Assembly (NCBI RefSeq): GCF_024802625.1
Contig: NZ_CP103373.1
Coordinates: 1-64,000, forward strand
Direction of reading: 5' to 3'
From: Massilia sp. H6
GTDB taxonomy: Bacteria; Pseudomonadota; Gammaproteobacteria; Burkholderiales; Burkholderiaceae_D
Length of the DNA stretch: 64,000 nucleotides
Both the position numbers and the translations under genes were made by a program. Shown here in pieces: positions 63,645 to 64,000 of this stretch (position 1 is its first letter; each line of letters begins with the position of its first letter). A model generated the notes under the pieces. That model made no database searches, had not been told where the DNA came from, and saw only the letters and a list, made by a program, of their open reading frames with translations.

Positions 63645-64000
63645 CGCATAGGTTTGTTCGTCTCGCTCGTCTGTATTCGCGCTGCAGCATGATCCGCGCG
63701 GAGGCGGCATCCAGCATCCTGGCATTCCACCGGGCCGAGCGTGCCTTTTCGCACAAACATCCAAATAGCGGTGCTCACGATGCTGGCGGCCTCTGTGCAG
63801 GGACCGCCAGCTCGCCGTCCGTACCAAACGCACCGCGATAACTGTGCTCTTCTAATCCGACCGCCTGTCTTCTGAATGGCCCTTGGTCATCGATGAGCGC
63901 GCCGTGCGCCGTGCGCCGTGGTCTGAACCTGCTCGCCTCGGGGCTCGGTGCTGAATGCACCTGTGAGACGCCGCCTCAACTGATGTCGCTCCGTATCGAT
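63645..64000. other. No supported gene at the right edge
   Basis: Several short frames overlap on both strands and none has a recognisable product. A gene could begin beyond the window. Confidence 0.4.

Overview
The window looks like a defence and mobile-element island from a Gram-negative betaproteobacterium, probably Burkholderiales (Oxalobacteraceae-like). That placement is inferred from the mostly GC-rich codon use, the insertion-sequence families and the large tyrosine recombinase with a long N-terminal extension; no ribosomal or housekeeping gene fixes it. No tRNA, rRNA or CRISPR array was seen.

Left part (1-29.5 kb). A decayed dndD fragment lies at the very edge. It is followed by a two-gene McrB/DUF2357 restriction module (461-5226) and then by a complete DNA phosphorothioation system. 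dndA (minus strand) diverges from dndBCDE (6639-11684) across an intergenic region with a perfect 9+9 bp palindrome on the -10 box of dndB. The cognate restriction genes dptFGH (19534-27468) are separated from dndE by a 7.8 kb accessory block. That block holds an IS5 remnant, an NHL-repeat lipoprotein, a PLD-like protein and a hipBA module whose HipB carries ten perfect-length 17-residue repeats. Behind dptH lies a two-gene module with an IrrE-like protein that has lost its zinc motif.

Middle part (29.5-41 kb). This holds small membrane proteins, a membrane patatin, a PD-(D/E)XK nuclease-like protein, and an amidohydrolase cut near its C-terminus by an IS256-family element. The 8-bp duplication is intact, so the original gene can be rebuilt. 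Next comes a nest of elements: an IS3-family element adjoining and truncating an IS30-family element, which itself truncates an HsdR-N/P-loop gene.

Right part (41-64 kb). This holds a tyrosine recombinase, a CoiA-like nuclease, and a RES-type toxin/antitoxin operon. The toxin gene is split by a 1655-bp IS3-family element with a 5-bp duplication. Further right are an Mrr-like endonuclease, fragments of a methyltransferase, IS407-, IS66- and IS5-type elements, and a second inverted copy of both the 1655-bp IS and the 1364-bp IS256-family IS. The end of the window carries a TPR-like protein, a MerR/VIT-VWA operon, and an apparent orphan polymorphic toxin with an Imm74-like immunity gene. A decayed relative of that toxin sits at 54.7-55.0 kb.

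Working together: DndACDE would place sulfur in the DNA backbone, DndB would tune expression, and DptFGH would attack unmodified DNA. The McrBC-like, Mrr-like, PD-(D/E)XK, toxin/antitoxin and NTPase genes are parallel anti-invader modules, several already inactivated by transposition.
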